Positions 1 to 5,817 of a DNA stretch of 5,817 nucleotides are shown here, one piece after another. Each line of letters opens with the position of its first letter. The first letter of the stretch is position 1. The position numbers were made by a program, and so were the translations under genes. A model generated the notes under the pieces. That model was not told the origin of the DNA. It did not search any database and was given only the letters and a program-made list of their open reading frames with translations. Origin of the DNA: an uncultured Bacteroidota bacterium (GTDB lineage: Bacteria; Bacteroidota; Bacteroidia; Chitinophagales; Chitinophagaceae); the NCBI GenBank assembly GCA_903851455.1, contig CAINOM010000505.1, positions 1 to 5,817 on the forward strand, written 5' to 3'.

Positions 1-1204
1 GCTCATTTTGTAAAGAAGACATATTGAGATTAAACGAGCCGCCGCTGGGGTTTGGAAAAACGTTAAGAGATGCGCCAGCCGTTACAGTTTTTACTCCTGT
101 TGTCGTAGCCCCTGTATCCCATTTCATAGCCGATGCCTTATAACCGTGGCTATTGTCACAGAAAGCAACATACGGAATACTACCGTAACCGAGGGCCATT
201 GAAACGTAGTCTACCGAGCTATCCGTAAACCCAAGGAGGCCTAATGGTGCCCAACCAGAGCCATCGTACTTCATCACAGTTGCTCTGCCGCCGTGCCCCT
301 GGTCGGCATAGGAGACATAAGGCGTGCCGCTTTTATCTATCACTATGGAGGTATAAACGGCCATTCCTGCCGAGAACCCAACACTTCCGACATTGACCCA
401 GCTGCTGCCGTCGTATTTTTTTACGGTAGCTTTATAGTCATTCCCATAATCTTCATAGGCCAGATACGGGGTTCCCAAAGAATCTATAGCGATGGAAGTG
501 TAGAACACGGCGCTATCCGAGATACCGGAGCCGCCCACAGTGGCCCAGCTGCTGCCGTCGTACTTCATCACGGTAGCCTTATTGTTCACACTCCAATCCG
601 CGAATGCTACATAAGGAATGCCTCCGCGTATAGCAAGGGTTACGTATTGCGCTGTACTATCTGAGAAACCGGGAGTGCCGACAGACACCCAACTACTACC
701 ATCGAATTTCATTACGGAAACTTTCTGTCCGTAGCCAAAATCTGTGAACGCGGCATAAGGTGTATCGTTTGCCATTACTATTACCGGGTATGCGGCGAAG
801 CTGTCTGAGAAACCCGCGGGGCCTACATTAACCCAACTGCTCCCGCTATACTTCATAACTGTTGCTTTAGAACTATAGGCCTGGTCCTGGTAAATTACAT
901 ATGGCTCACCAGAGCTATTAAGAGCTATCCCACACACGCCGGCAACCCCTGCGGAAAAGCCCGGGCTTCCCACCGTTACCCAGCTGCCGCCACTGTATTT
1001 CATTACTGTAGCTTTTTGGCCATTGACAAAATCCTTGAAAACTACGAACGGTGTCCCACTTCCATCCACGGCCATTGACGTAAAGTCCGCCTGGCCAGGC
1101 GTAAACCAGCCACTGCCAATTGTATTCCACGATTGTGCACCAGCATTAAAAGATGATATAGCGATTACCAGGAACGTAATAAAGTATAAGGAGAATCTTT
1201 TCAT
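1..1204 (-). CDS. Secreted seven-repeat protein with T9SS sorting domain (3' end cut off)
   Basis: This frame is open from the ATG at 1204 to the window edge, giving 401 residues without a stop; the C-terminus lies outside. Residues 1-23 form a signal peptide (basic MKR, hydrophobic core, NAGA before a likely cut at Q24), so the protein should cross the inner membrane by Sec. Residues 25-365 are seven tandem repeats of 48-49 residues, each reading roughly SWxxVGxxGFS, a hydrophobic SIAID-like strand, TPYVAYxD, then KATVMKYDGS. After a short linker, residues 380-395 (LNVFPNPSGGSFNLNM) match the start of a type A T9SS sorting domain, implying outer-membrane export and either surface attachment or release. 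Seven four-strand-like units suggest a seven-bladed beta-propeller; that fold is inferred. No catalytic motif is seen and the ligand is unknown. An in-frame TAA at 1222-1220 lies just upstream, making 1204 the first available ATG. No Shine-Dalgarno is evident, as is common in this phylum. Confidence 0.9.
   Translation of the reverse strand, partial: MKRFSLYFITFLVIAISSFNAGAQSWNTIGSGWFTPGQADFTSMAVDGSGTPFVVFKDFVNGQKATVMKYSGGSWVTVGSPGFSAGVAGVCGIALNSSGEPYVIYQDQAYSSKATVMKYSGSSWVNVGPAGFSDSFAAYPVIVMANDTPYAAFTDFGYGQKVSVMKFDGSSWVSVGTPGFSDSTAQYVTLAIRGGIPYVAFADWSVNNKATVMKYDGSSWATVGGSGISDSAVFYTSIAIDSLGTPYLAYEDYGNDYKATVKKYDGSSWVNVGSVGFSAGMAVYTSIVIDKSGTPYVSYADQGHGGRATVMKYDGSGWAPLGLLGFTDSSVDYVSMALGYGSIPYVAFCDNSHGYKASAMKWDTGATTTGVKTVTAGASLNVFPNPSGGSFNLNMSSLQNE
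110..1132 (-). repeat. Seven tandem 144-147 bp coding repeats
   Basis: The units, in coding order, are 1132-986, 985-839, 838-695, 694-551, 550-404, 403-257 and 256-110. They encode 49, 49, 48, 48, 49, 49 and 49 residues. Each starts at a Ser/Gly-Trp pair and ends with a KYDGS-like turn. The best-kept words are VG-x-x-GF, PYV-A and KATVMKYDGS. The protein repeat is clear while the DNA is diverged, but patches stay identical: the 19-mer cccagctgctgccgtcgta occurs at 397-415 and 544-562, exactly 147 bp apart. The seventh unit is the most degenerate (KASAMKWDTG at its end). The array therefore arose by tandem duplication followed by drift; whether units still exchange cannot be told from one sequence. 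Confidence 0.92.
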
Positions 1205-1220
1205 GATGAAATGTTTGCAT

Positions 1221-1251
1221 TAAAAATAAACCTTATTTATCATTCAGGCAA
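1221..1251 (-). promoter_or_regulatory. Candidate promoter of the repeat-protein gene
   Basis: On the minus strand a TTG (1251-1249) is followed after 20 bp by TATTTTTA (1228-1221), seven of eight matches to the Bacteroidota -7 consensus TAnnTTTG. A transcript would start roughly 10-15 bp upstream of the ATG at 1204. The region is AT-rich, so a chance match is quite possible. Confidence 0.3.
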
Positions 1252-1275
1252 CATTTCTTGCTTTCAATTACAGAA

Positions 1276-2022
1276 TTACAATGCAGTTGCAGGACATTTT
1301 ACATCATGGTAAAACAGGAATTTCCACCCCTCTCTCCTACCCTGTTCCGCATATTGCTCACGGAGCTGCATCGCTTTTTTACCATCATAGTCGTACTTGG
1401 CCACATACTTCATCTTCATTTGCTTAAGCTGGGGAGCCTCGTCTCCGCCAAAAAAAACCTTATCCTTGCCGTCGTCTATGAGGTACACAATATGCTGCGG
1501 ACAATGTCCGCCCGAAAGGGTGAAACGTATATAGCCATCTATAAGTCCCTGTTGGCCATCCAGCCACTTCACCTGTTTAGTGGCCAATAACGGTTCTATA
1601 TCTTCGGGATGATAAGATGGGTGGCCTGTCTTCAACGCAAAATCCGCCTCTGGCCTGTAAATGCAGTATTCCGCATTCGGGAACGTAGTATTCACCAGTC
1701 CGTTATTGTCCTTAAATACGAGGCAACCAGCGTGGTCCTTGTGCAGATGCGACAGCAACACCTTGGTTACTGCAGCTGGCTCATAGCCATGCGCACGGAG
1801 ATTATCGTGTATCTGTAATACCCCATCGCTGTTGTTGAATCCGAGGCCGGTATCGAATACGATCACGTCCTTATCCGTCACAACAAGAAACGGCTGCACC
1901 TCTACCAGCAACGAGCCTGTTGGCCTGTCGGTCAATTCGTCATTTGCCAGGCTAAATGGAACAAACTGTTTATCATGTCCTACTGTAAATACGCCCTCAG
2001 ATAGTGGATAGATCGATGCCAT
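1276..2022 (-). CDS. Metallo-beta-lactamase-fold hydrolase, AHL lactonase-like
   Basis: This is a 248-residue protein of the metallo-beta-lactamase superfamily with a complete di-metal site. The HxHxDH motif is SHLHKDHAG (H92, H94, D96, H97); the later ligands are H173 in GGHCPQH, the bridging D194 in GGDE, and H239 in FYHD. Spacing from H173 to D194 to H239 (21 and 45 residues) is close to that in the N-acyl-homoserine lactonase AiiA (22 and 44), and the length is similar. The N-terminal YPLSEGVFTVGHDKQFVPF also resembles lactonase-like members. No signal peptide or membrane segment is seen, so it should be cytoplasmic. Ring opening of a lactone is possible, but this branch also contains hydrolases for other esters and lactones, so the substrate is open. 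The start at 2022 fits the family's usual N-terminus. It lies 194 bp after rodA and 71 bp before the secreted repeat protein, with no evident functional link to either. Confidence 0.88.
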   Translation of the reverse strand: MASIYPLSEGVFTVGHDKQFVPFSLANDELTDRPTGSLLVEVQPFLVVTDKDVIVFDTGLGFNNSDGVLQIHDNLRAHGYEPAAVTKVLLSHLHKDHAGCLVFKDNNGLVNTTFPNAEYCIYRPEADFALKTGHPSYHPEDIEPLLATKQVKWLDGQQGLIDGYIRFTLSGGHCPQHIVYLIDDGKDKVFFGGDEAPQLKQMKMKYVAKYDYDGKKAMQLREQYAEQGRREGWKFLFYHDVKCPATAL

Positions 2023-2026
2023 GGGG

Positions 2027-2034
2027 CAAAGTTA
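2027..2034 (-). promoter_or_regulatory. TAnnTTTG -7 box just before the hydrolase gene
   Basis: TAACTTTG on the minus strand is an exact match to the Bacteroidota -7 consensus and ends 4 bp before the ATG at 2022. The -33 position carries only a partial TTT (2056-2054, spacer 19 bp). If used, transcription would begin at or next to the start codon, giving a leaderless or nearly leaderless mRNA, which fits the lack of a Shine-Dalgarno. Confidence 0.35.
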
Positions 2035-2042
2035 ACCCCTGT

Positions 2043-2130
2043 CCCCTAAAGGGAAACCATAAATTTAGCCAGCATAAATACATCAGCTAATCAATAATAA
2101 TTGAGCAATTTTATCTTTACAAATAAAAAA
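2043..2130. other. AT-rich part of the rodA-hydrolase spacer
   Basis: No gene is seen here. The stretch holds a short CCCCTAAAGGG word (2044-2054), a small palindrome AATTG-AG-CAATT (2099-2110) and a run of seven A (T on the minus strand) near 2124-2130. The T run is not preceded by a convincing hairpin, so it is not called a terminator. Signals upstream of the hydrolase gene beyond its -7 box would lie here, but none can be pinned down. Confidence 0.4.
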
Positions 2131-2171
2131 AGTCCGATTGATTTACAGCGGCCAAAGTGACGCAACCCAGC

Positions 2172-2199
2172 GAAGCCCCCTTTCAGGGGGTTTGGGGGT
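2172..2199. repeat. GC-rich C5/G5 intergenic hairpin element
   Basis: CCCCC (2176-2180) and GGGGG (2186-2190) form a 5-bp stem around TTTCA, followed by TTT and a second GGGGG (2194-2198). It begins 18 bp past the rodA stop. On the minus strand, the direction in which rodA is read, the stem is followed by CTTCGCTGGG rather than a T tract, so it is not a standard rho-independent terminator. On the plus strand it is followed by T-rich sequence, but no plus-strand gene ends there. The form resembles short C/G-rich words often seen between genes in Bacteroidota, and a smaller cousin (CCCCTAAAGGG) lies about 120 bp away. It could also stabilise the rodA mRNA 3' end. Confidence 0.5.
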
Positions 2200-2216
2200 T
2201 TTAGTAGTTGGGAGTT

Positions 2217-3539
2217 TTACCTTATCAGCACCTGCCGGTCTGCATCCAGCCGCACAAGAATGAAAATAAGTACACTGAATGACAAAAGTGAAGAACCGCC
2301 ATAACTCAGAAAAGGCAGCGTAATACCTATCACCGGCGCCAGGCCAACGGTCATAGAGATGTTCACTGCAAAGTGAAAAAACAATATAGACGCCACACAA
2401 TAAGCGTAGACCCGCGTAAAGGCTGAACGCTGGCGCTCACCTATGAAGATGATGCGCAACATGAGCGACACATAAAGAATAATGAGCACGGCGCTCCCCA
2501 CAAAACCGAACTGCTCCCCAATAGCACAAAAAATGAAGTCGGTATTCTGCTCCGGCACAAACTGATTTTTGGTAGATGTTCCGTTCAAAAAACCCTTACC
2601 CCAAAAGCCACCCGACCCTATTGCGATCTTAGATTGCAGTACATTGTATTCCGAACTGTTGCCCTTCTTTTCCTCACCTGCCACCAGTCGCTTATTATAC
2701 TCATCGGGCACGTCCTTACCAATGATCGAGTAGATACGGTCTATCTGGTGTGCCTGCAATACATGCTTGAAAGCAAAGGGAACCGCCACCTGCGAAAATA
2801 GAATACAGAAAAGCCAGATACCCACCAGCAAAAGGCGTGGTTCCCACCTGCGTCTTAAGGTAGTCCGCATCAGCCATGCTACCAGAGCCGCCAGCACCGT
2901 AAGGGCGATGAACAAAATTTTGCGGTCTACAAGCAGTGTAGTTAGTACTAGTGCGATGGCCGAAAAACCTACTACAAGTACCGTATTAGGAAGTCCCTCG
3001 CGATACATGACCAGGAAAAAACAGAAATAAACCAAGGCCAGACCGGTCTCTTTTTGTGCCAGTATGAGCACAGCCGGAGCCAGCGCTATTGCCACACCCA
3101 CAAGCCGGTGCTTCAGCGTTTTGAAATTCGTCTCCGGTAGCGACAGGAATTTGGCCAGCGCCATGGCAGTAAATATCTTGGCCACCTCCCCGGGCTGAAA
3201 ACGAAAACTACCCACCCCCAGCCAAGACCTTGAGCCCTTCACATCTACTCCTGCAAATATGGTGACGACAAGCACCGCCAATCCTATAGTATAGGCCAGG
3301 AAGGCAAACGAGGAAAAAAACTTACTGTCCGTCAGCATGATCATCATGCCAAGCAACAAAGAGTATCCAAACCACATCAATTGCTTCATGTAGCTCTTGT
3401 TCATAATGAAGATCGAAACATCGGTAGTGCGGTGCTCCACTGAAAAAACAGCCAGTATGCCCACGGTCACCAGTGCTATATAGAGCAGCAGCACTATGCC
3501 GTCTATCCGGTAAAACAACGATTTTCTCAGTGAGCTCAT
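2217..3539 (-). CDS. rodA: RodA, SEDS-family peptidoglycan glycosyltransferase
   Basis: RodA polymerises lipid II into glycan strands at the inner membrane, working with PBP2 in the elongasome. The 440-residue product is highly hydrophobic with about ten membrane segments. Family signatures in order are SRSWLG with FQPGE (about residues 103-118), QKETG (162-166), a large extracytoplasmic loop with HQIDRI and Asp residues at about 276 and 279 near the expected catalytic Asp, SKIAIGSGG (303-311), PEQNTDFIF with GEQFG (329-345), and LPFLSYGGSS (408-417) near the end. The frame extends upstream to an ATG at 3593, but the start at 3539 is preferred: MSSLRKSLFYRID directly precedes the first membrane helix as in relatives, and the 18 extra codons fall inside a repeat-like CAATTTGAA region. 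No Shine-Dalgarno is seen at either start. It lies 141 bp after mrdA, probably co-transcribed and perhaps with an extra internal promoter. Confidence 0.95.
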   Translation of the reverse strand: MSSLRKSLFYRIDGIVLLLYIALVTVGILAVFSVEHRTTDVSIFIMNKSYMKQLMWFGYSLLLGMMIMLTDSKFFSSFAFLAYTIGLAVLVVTIFAGVDVKGSRSWLGVGSFRFQPGEVAKIFTAMALAKFLSLPETNFKTLKHRLVGVAIALAPAVLILAQKETGLALVYFCFFLVMYREGLPNTVLVVGFSAIALVLTTLLVDRKILFIALTVLAALVAWLMRTTLRRRWEPRLLLVGIWLFCILFSQVAVPFAFKHVLQAHQIDRIYSIIGKDVPDEYNKRLVAGEEKKGNSSEYNVLQSKIAIGSGGFWGKGFLNGTSTKNQFVPEQNTDFIFCAIGEQFGFVGSAVLIILYVSLMLRIIFIGERQRSAFTRVYAYCVASILFFHFAVNISMTVGLAPVIGITLPFLSYGGSSLLSFSVLIFILVRLDADRQVLIR

Positions 3540-3545
3540 TCTGTT

Positions 3546-3682
3546 CAATTTGAAGATCAGGCAATTTGAAAATGGCCAGAGATTGTTCGCCACGTTCTAC
3601 CAAACTTAAAAACTACCTACCTAATAATCTGTTCAACTTATCCTTTTAAAATTCCAATTCCAAAATGCGCAATTTTCAAATT
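3546..3682. repeat. Inverted-repeat spacer with CAATTTGAA words between mrdA and rodA
   Basis: The 11-mer AATTTGAAAAT (3563-3573) and its exact reverse complement ATTTTCAAATT (3672-3682) flank 98 bp. A further CAATTTGAA lies at 3546-3554, beside the copy at 3562-3570. The word CTGTTCAA occurs twice (3541-3548 and 3629-3636). The mrdA stop codon (3683-3681) overlaps the right arm. The arms are AT-rich and far apart, so a stable RNA hairpin is doubtful. An intergenic repeat family is a plausible reading but not proven from one locus. Confidence 0.5.
3601..3608 (-). promoter_or_regulatory. TAnnTTTG -7 box upstream of rodA
   Basis: TAAGTTTG on the minus strand matches the Bacteroidota -7 consensus exactly. 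No TTG is found at the expected -33 distance. Transcription would begin near 3593-3598, giving a leader of about 55 nt for the rodA start at 3539. This could supply rodA independently of mrdA. Confidence 0.3.
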
Positions 3683-5702
3683 ACTTACTCTTTTTCAGTT
3701 TTTGATTTATCCATCGCTCCAGCATCGCTTCGGCATTTGCATTCCTTGTACTATCTGCGAGCCGCTTCTTTTCCTGCCTCGCCCGGTATATTTCTGCGTC
3801 ATGCAGGCGCGATACCGAGTCGATCGTATACACATACTTATTGATCAGGTGCGCATTGATCATCTTATCCTCTACAGCTTTTCTCTTAACAGAAACGCTG
3901 TCTTTGAGATACTTTTCCATAAGCAGGCTGGCGATCGGCGCCGCCCATTCCGCACCAAACCCGGCATTCTCAATAGCTACAGCTATAGCGATCTTCGGGT
4001 TCTCACGCGGAGCGAAGGCTACGAACATGGAGTGGTTCTGCATCTTGATCACCTCGCCATTCACAATTGCTTTATTTTCAGCGGTACCTGTTTTCGCACA
4101 AACGGTTATGCCTTCTATCTTAGCGCCTACAGCTGTTCCGCTTTCCACCACGTCCTGCATCGCCTGCTGCACAACGCTGAACGTGGTATCCGGTATGTTC
4201 AGCACCACATGTTTTTCCAGGTATCTCTTCAGCAGGCTGTCATTTTCATTCCTGCCTATCGCCTTTACAAAATGTGGTGTATAGTAATATCCCTTGTTGG
4301 CGATCATGCACATGCCGTTGGCCATTTGTAGTGGCGTCACAGAAAGCTCACCTTGCCCCATGCCCACGAAAACGACCGTGCAGGAATTCCATGAAAATTT
4401 ATAGCGGTCATTGTAGTAAGCGGAATCAGGTACACGCCCTGTCCCCTCAAATGGAATGTCCACACCTGTCTGCCGGCCAAACCCTATCGCCGAAAGATAG
4501 TCGTGCCATACCTGCAGTCCGGTCCGCACACTTTCAAATTTTGAGTAGTCTATCGTCAGCCTGAATACATGACAGAAATAAGAGTTGCACGAGTGCGCCA
4601 GCGCCAGCCTGAAATTGGCCGCATGCCCAGCATCCTTGTGCTCGCATTTTATGGGCCGTCCACAGTAGTTATAACTGCCATAGCACGCCAGTCCGAAATT
4701 GGGCGTAATAGCCCCGGCAGCCAGTGCTATCAGCCCGGTCATAGGCTTAATGGTAGATCCCGGCTGGTAAGTCGCCTGTATAGCGCGGTTAAACAATGGC
4801 CGCGTCGCCTGCCGGTAAAGCATTGCATAGTTCTTTGCCCTGTCCCTGCCGCGCAGCAGATTAGGATCGTAGGTAGGGCTGCTCACCATGGCCAGTATGC
4901 CACCTGTCTTAGGGTCTATGGCCACCACACTCCCTATTTTATTCTGCATCAGCTTCTCCGCATAAGCCTGCAGATCGGCATCCAGGAATAAGTCGAGTTG
5001 CTTGCCGGAGATCTCCTGGCTGTCCAGTATACCGCCACGGTACGGATCGCGCGGCCGGTTGAACTTATCCCTTTCCAGGTAGTGCACACCACGCTGCCCA
5101 CGCAGCACTTCCTCATATTCCAGTTCCAGGCCGCTAAAGCCGGTATAGTCGCCCTGGCGGTAGCTGGCATGGCGCGGTCGCTTCAGCATCTCCGGCGACA
5201 CCTCTCCTATGTAACCCAGCACAATGCCGGCGCTCGCATTTTCATACGCCCTGATGTTGCGCTCCACCAGCTCAAAGCCGGGGAACATGTAGATGTTCTC
5301 CTGGAACCTCGCGGTCTGCTCCGGGCTCAGCTGCTCCATAAAGGGGCTTTGCCGCACATCTATATTCCGCGAAAGTACCCGCTCCAGTATCTTCACATAA
5401 GTGGCCTTATCGATATCCAGCACAGCACAAAACTGGGCTGTGTCAAACGTCTTGGGCACATTATGAGGGGTCACCATCAGGTCGTAGATGGTAGTATTAG
5501 ATAACATTACCTTGCCTTTCCTGTCAAGGATAGCACCACGTGGCGGATACACGACCTTTTTATAAATCGCAATGTCGTTGGCTAGTATCTTGTATTTCGA
5601 CTCGAAATTCTGGAGAAAAAAAAGCCGTAGCAATATTACAGACGCGACGCCTATAAATATAAAGCTAATGACGTATTGGCGCGGGTTTTGCGCAGCAGAC
5701 AT
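3681..5702 (-). CDS. mrdA: Penicillin-binding protein 2, elongasome transpeptidase
   Basis: PBP2 is the class B penicillin-binding protein that crosslinks glycan strands made by RodA during lateral growth. The 673-residue product has a short cytoplasmic N-terminus, one membrane anchor (about residues 11-30), and a dimerisation or pedestal domain starting at YPPRGAILDRKGKVMLSN (52-69). A periplasmic transpeptidase domain follows with all three active-site motifs: STIK (S316 nucleophile, K319), SCN (371-373) and KTG (537-539). YQPGSTIKP is typical of the family. A Cys/His cluster (C340, C347, C353, H355, H360, C372) lies between the first two motifs. Residues about 605-673 form a charged, probably helical tail rich in Lys, Arg and Glu. 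The length slightly exceeds E. coli PBP2 (633). The start at 5702 is set by AGGAGA seven bases upstream and by the position of the anchor. rodA follows on the same strand, the usual pairing. Confidence 0.97.
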   Translation of the reverse strand: MSAAQNPRQYVISFIFIGVASVILLRLFFLQNFESKYKILANDIAIYKKVVYPPRGAILDRKGKVMLSNTTIYDLMVTPHNVPKTFDTAQFCAVLDIDKATYVKILERVLSRNIDVRQSPFMEQLSPEQTARFQENIYMFPGFELVERNIRAYENASAGIVLGYIGEVSPEMLKRPRHASYRQGDYTGFSGLELEYEEVLRGQRGVHYLERDKFNRPRDPYRGGILDSQEISGKQLDLFLDADLQAYAEKLMQNKIGSVVAIDPKTGGILAMVSSPTYDPNLLRGRDRAKNYAMLYRQATRPLFNRAIQATYQPGSTIKPMTGLIALAAGAITPNFGLACYGSYNYCGRPIKCEHKDAGHAANFRLALAHSCNSYFCHVFRLTIDYSKFESVRTGLQVWHDYLSAIGFGRQTGVDIPFEGTGRVPDSAYYNDRYKFSWNSCTVVFVGMGQGELSVTPLQMANGMCMIANKGYYYTPHFVKAIGRNENDSLLKRYLEKHVVLNIPDTTFSVVQQAMQDVVESGTAVGAKIEGITVCAKTGTAENKAIVNGEVIKMQNHSMFVAFAPRENPKIAIAVAIENAGFGAEWAAPIASLLMEKYLKDSVSVKRKAVEDKMINAHLINKYVYTIDSVSRLHDAEIYRARQEKKRLADSTRNANAEAMLERWINQKLKKSK

Positions 5703-5709
5703 ACTTGTT

Positions 5710-5715
5710 TCTCCT
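5710..5715 (-). promoter_or_regulatory. Shine-Dalgarno site of mrdA
   Basis: AGGAGA on the minus strand lies seven bases before the ATG at 5702. It is the only convincing ribosome binding site in the window and fixes the mrdA start. Confidence 0.75.
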
Positions 5716-5732
5716 GTTATTTAATTCTTTCG

Positions 5733-5740
5733 CAAACCTA
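5733..5740 (-). promoter_or_regulatory. TAnnTTTG -7 box upstream of mrdA
   Basis: TAGGTTTG on the minus strand matches the Bacteroidota -7 consensus. A TTG upstream (5758-5756) is only 15 bp away, shorter than the usual spacer of about 19-20 bp, so the -33 element is unsupported. A start near 5725-5730 would leave a short leader containing the Shine-Dalgarno site. Confidence 0.35.
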
Positions 5741-5776
5741 CCATAAAAAGAGCTGCAACAGATAAGCAAAAGCGTT

Positions 5777-5804
5777 AAAAAACCACAGTATTTATACAGT
5801 ATGG
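5777..5804 (-). terminator. Possible weak terminator of an upstream gene
   Basis: On the minus strand CCATA (5804-5800) can pair with TGTGG (5787-5783, one wobble pair); an inner three-pair stem lies past a C-C mismatch, and TTTTTT (5782-5777) follows. The stem is short and imperfect. It would end a minus-strand gene lying beyond 5817, plausibly of the mre cluster, and separate it from mrdA. Confidence 0.35.
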
Positions 5805-5817
5805 TGGGTAAAAAGCC

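Noticed and set aside
293..664. Plus-strand open frame of 123 codons
   Set aside because: It is antisense to the seven-repeat gene and its periodic residues (for example PAAAVV repeated) simply mirror the repeats.
918..1130. Minus-strand frame of 70 codons with Trp-rich sequence
   Set aside because: It is an alternative frame of the secreted repeat protein, whose continuous frame has a signal peptide and a sorting domain.
110..1132. Regular spacing of about 147 bp considered as a CRISPR array
   Set aside because: The units are diverged, translate in one frame and have no short identical repeats with unique spacers.
2099..2110. AATTG-AG-CAATT palindrome as an operator
   Set aside because: Five-base arms in AT-rich DNA are expected by chance and nothing else marks a regulator site.
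2143..2400. Minus-strand frame of 85 codons overlapping the 3' end of rodA
   Set aside because: It is out of frame with the RodA C-terminal SYGGSS region and runs into the GC-rich intergenic element.
3702..4331. Plus-strand open frame of 209 codons
   Set aside because: It lies wholly antisense to mrdA, shows no recognisable motif and has Cys/His-rich composition typical of an antisense shadow.
4998..5504. Plus-strand open frame of 168 codons
   Set aside because: It is antisense to the conserved N-terminal half of PBP2, with no domain signature or start signal.

Overview
The window looks like chromosomal DNA of a Bacteroidota bacterium, probably of the Chitinophagaceae or a related group. 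Three things point there. The partial gene at the left edge begins a type IX secretion (T9SS) C-terminal sorting signal, a system essentially limited to that phylum. Upstream regions carry TAnnTTTG-like -7 boxes, and only one gene has a clear Shine-Dalgarno sequence. The PBP2 and RodA sequences have Bacteroidota-style features. The family placement is inference from motifs and style; no search was run.

All four genes lie on the minus strand, so transcription runs from right to left. From the right: a 115-bp upstream region with a possible terminator for an unseen upstream gene, a -7 box and a good ribosome binding site (5703-5817); mrdA, encoding PBP2 (3681-5702); a 141-bp spacer with repeated CAATTTGAA words, an 11-bp inverted repeat and a -7 box (3540-3680); rodA (2217-3539); a 194-bp spacer with a GC-rich C5/G5 repeat and an AT-rich part (2023-2216); a cytoplasmic metallo-beta-lactamase-fold hydrolase resembling AHL lactonases (1276-2022); a 71-bp spacer; and the 5' 401 codons of a secreted protein with seven tandem 48-49 residue repeats followed by the start of a T9SS sorting domain (1-1204, cut by the window edge).

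mrdA and rodA are the core of the elongasome: RodA polymerises lipid II into glycan strands and PBP2 crosslinks them, which drives lateral wall growth and cell shape. In this phylum they commonly sit downstream of mreB, mreC and mreD, which would be expected beyond the right edge. The hydrolase and the repeat protein have no evident link to wall synthesis. Each has its own candidate promoter and they are probably just neighbours.

No strongly novel system is visible. The points most worth a second look are the seven-repeat, probably propeller-like secreted protein, the inverted-repeat spacer between mrdA and rodA (which also bears on the rodA start), the Cys/His cluster beside the PBP2 active site, and the GC-rich intergenic repeat.
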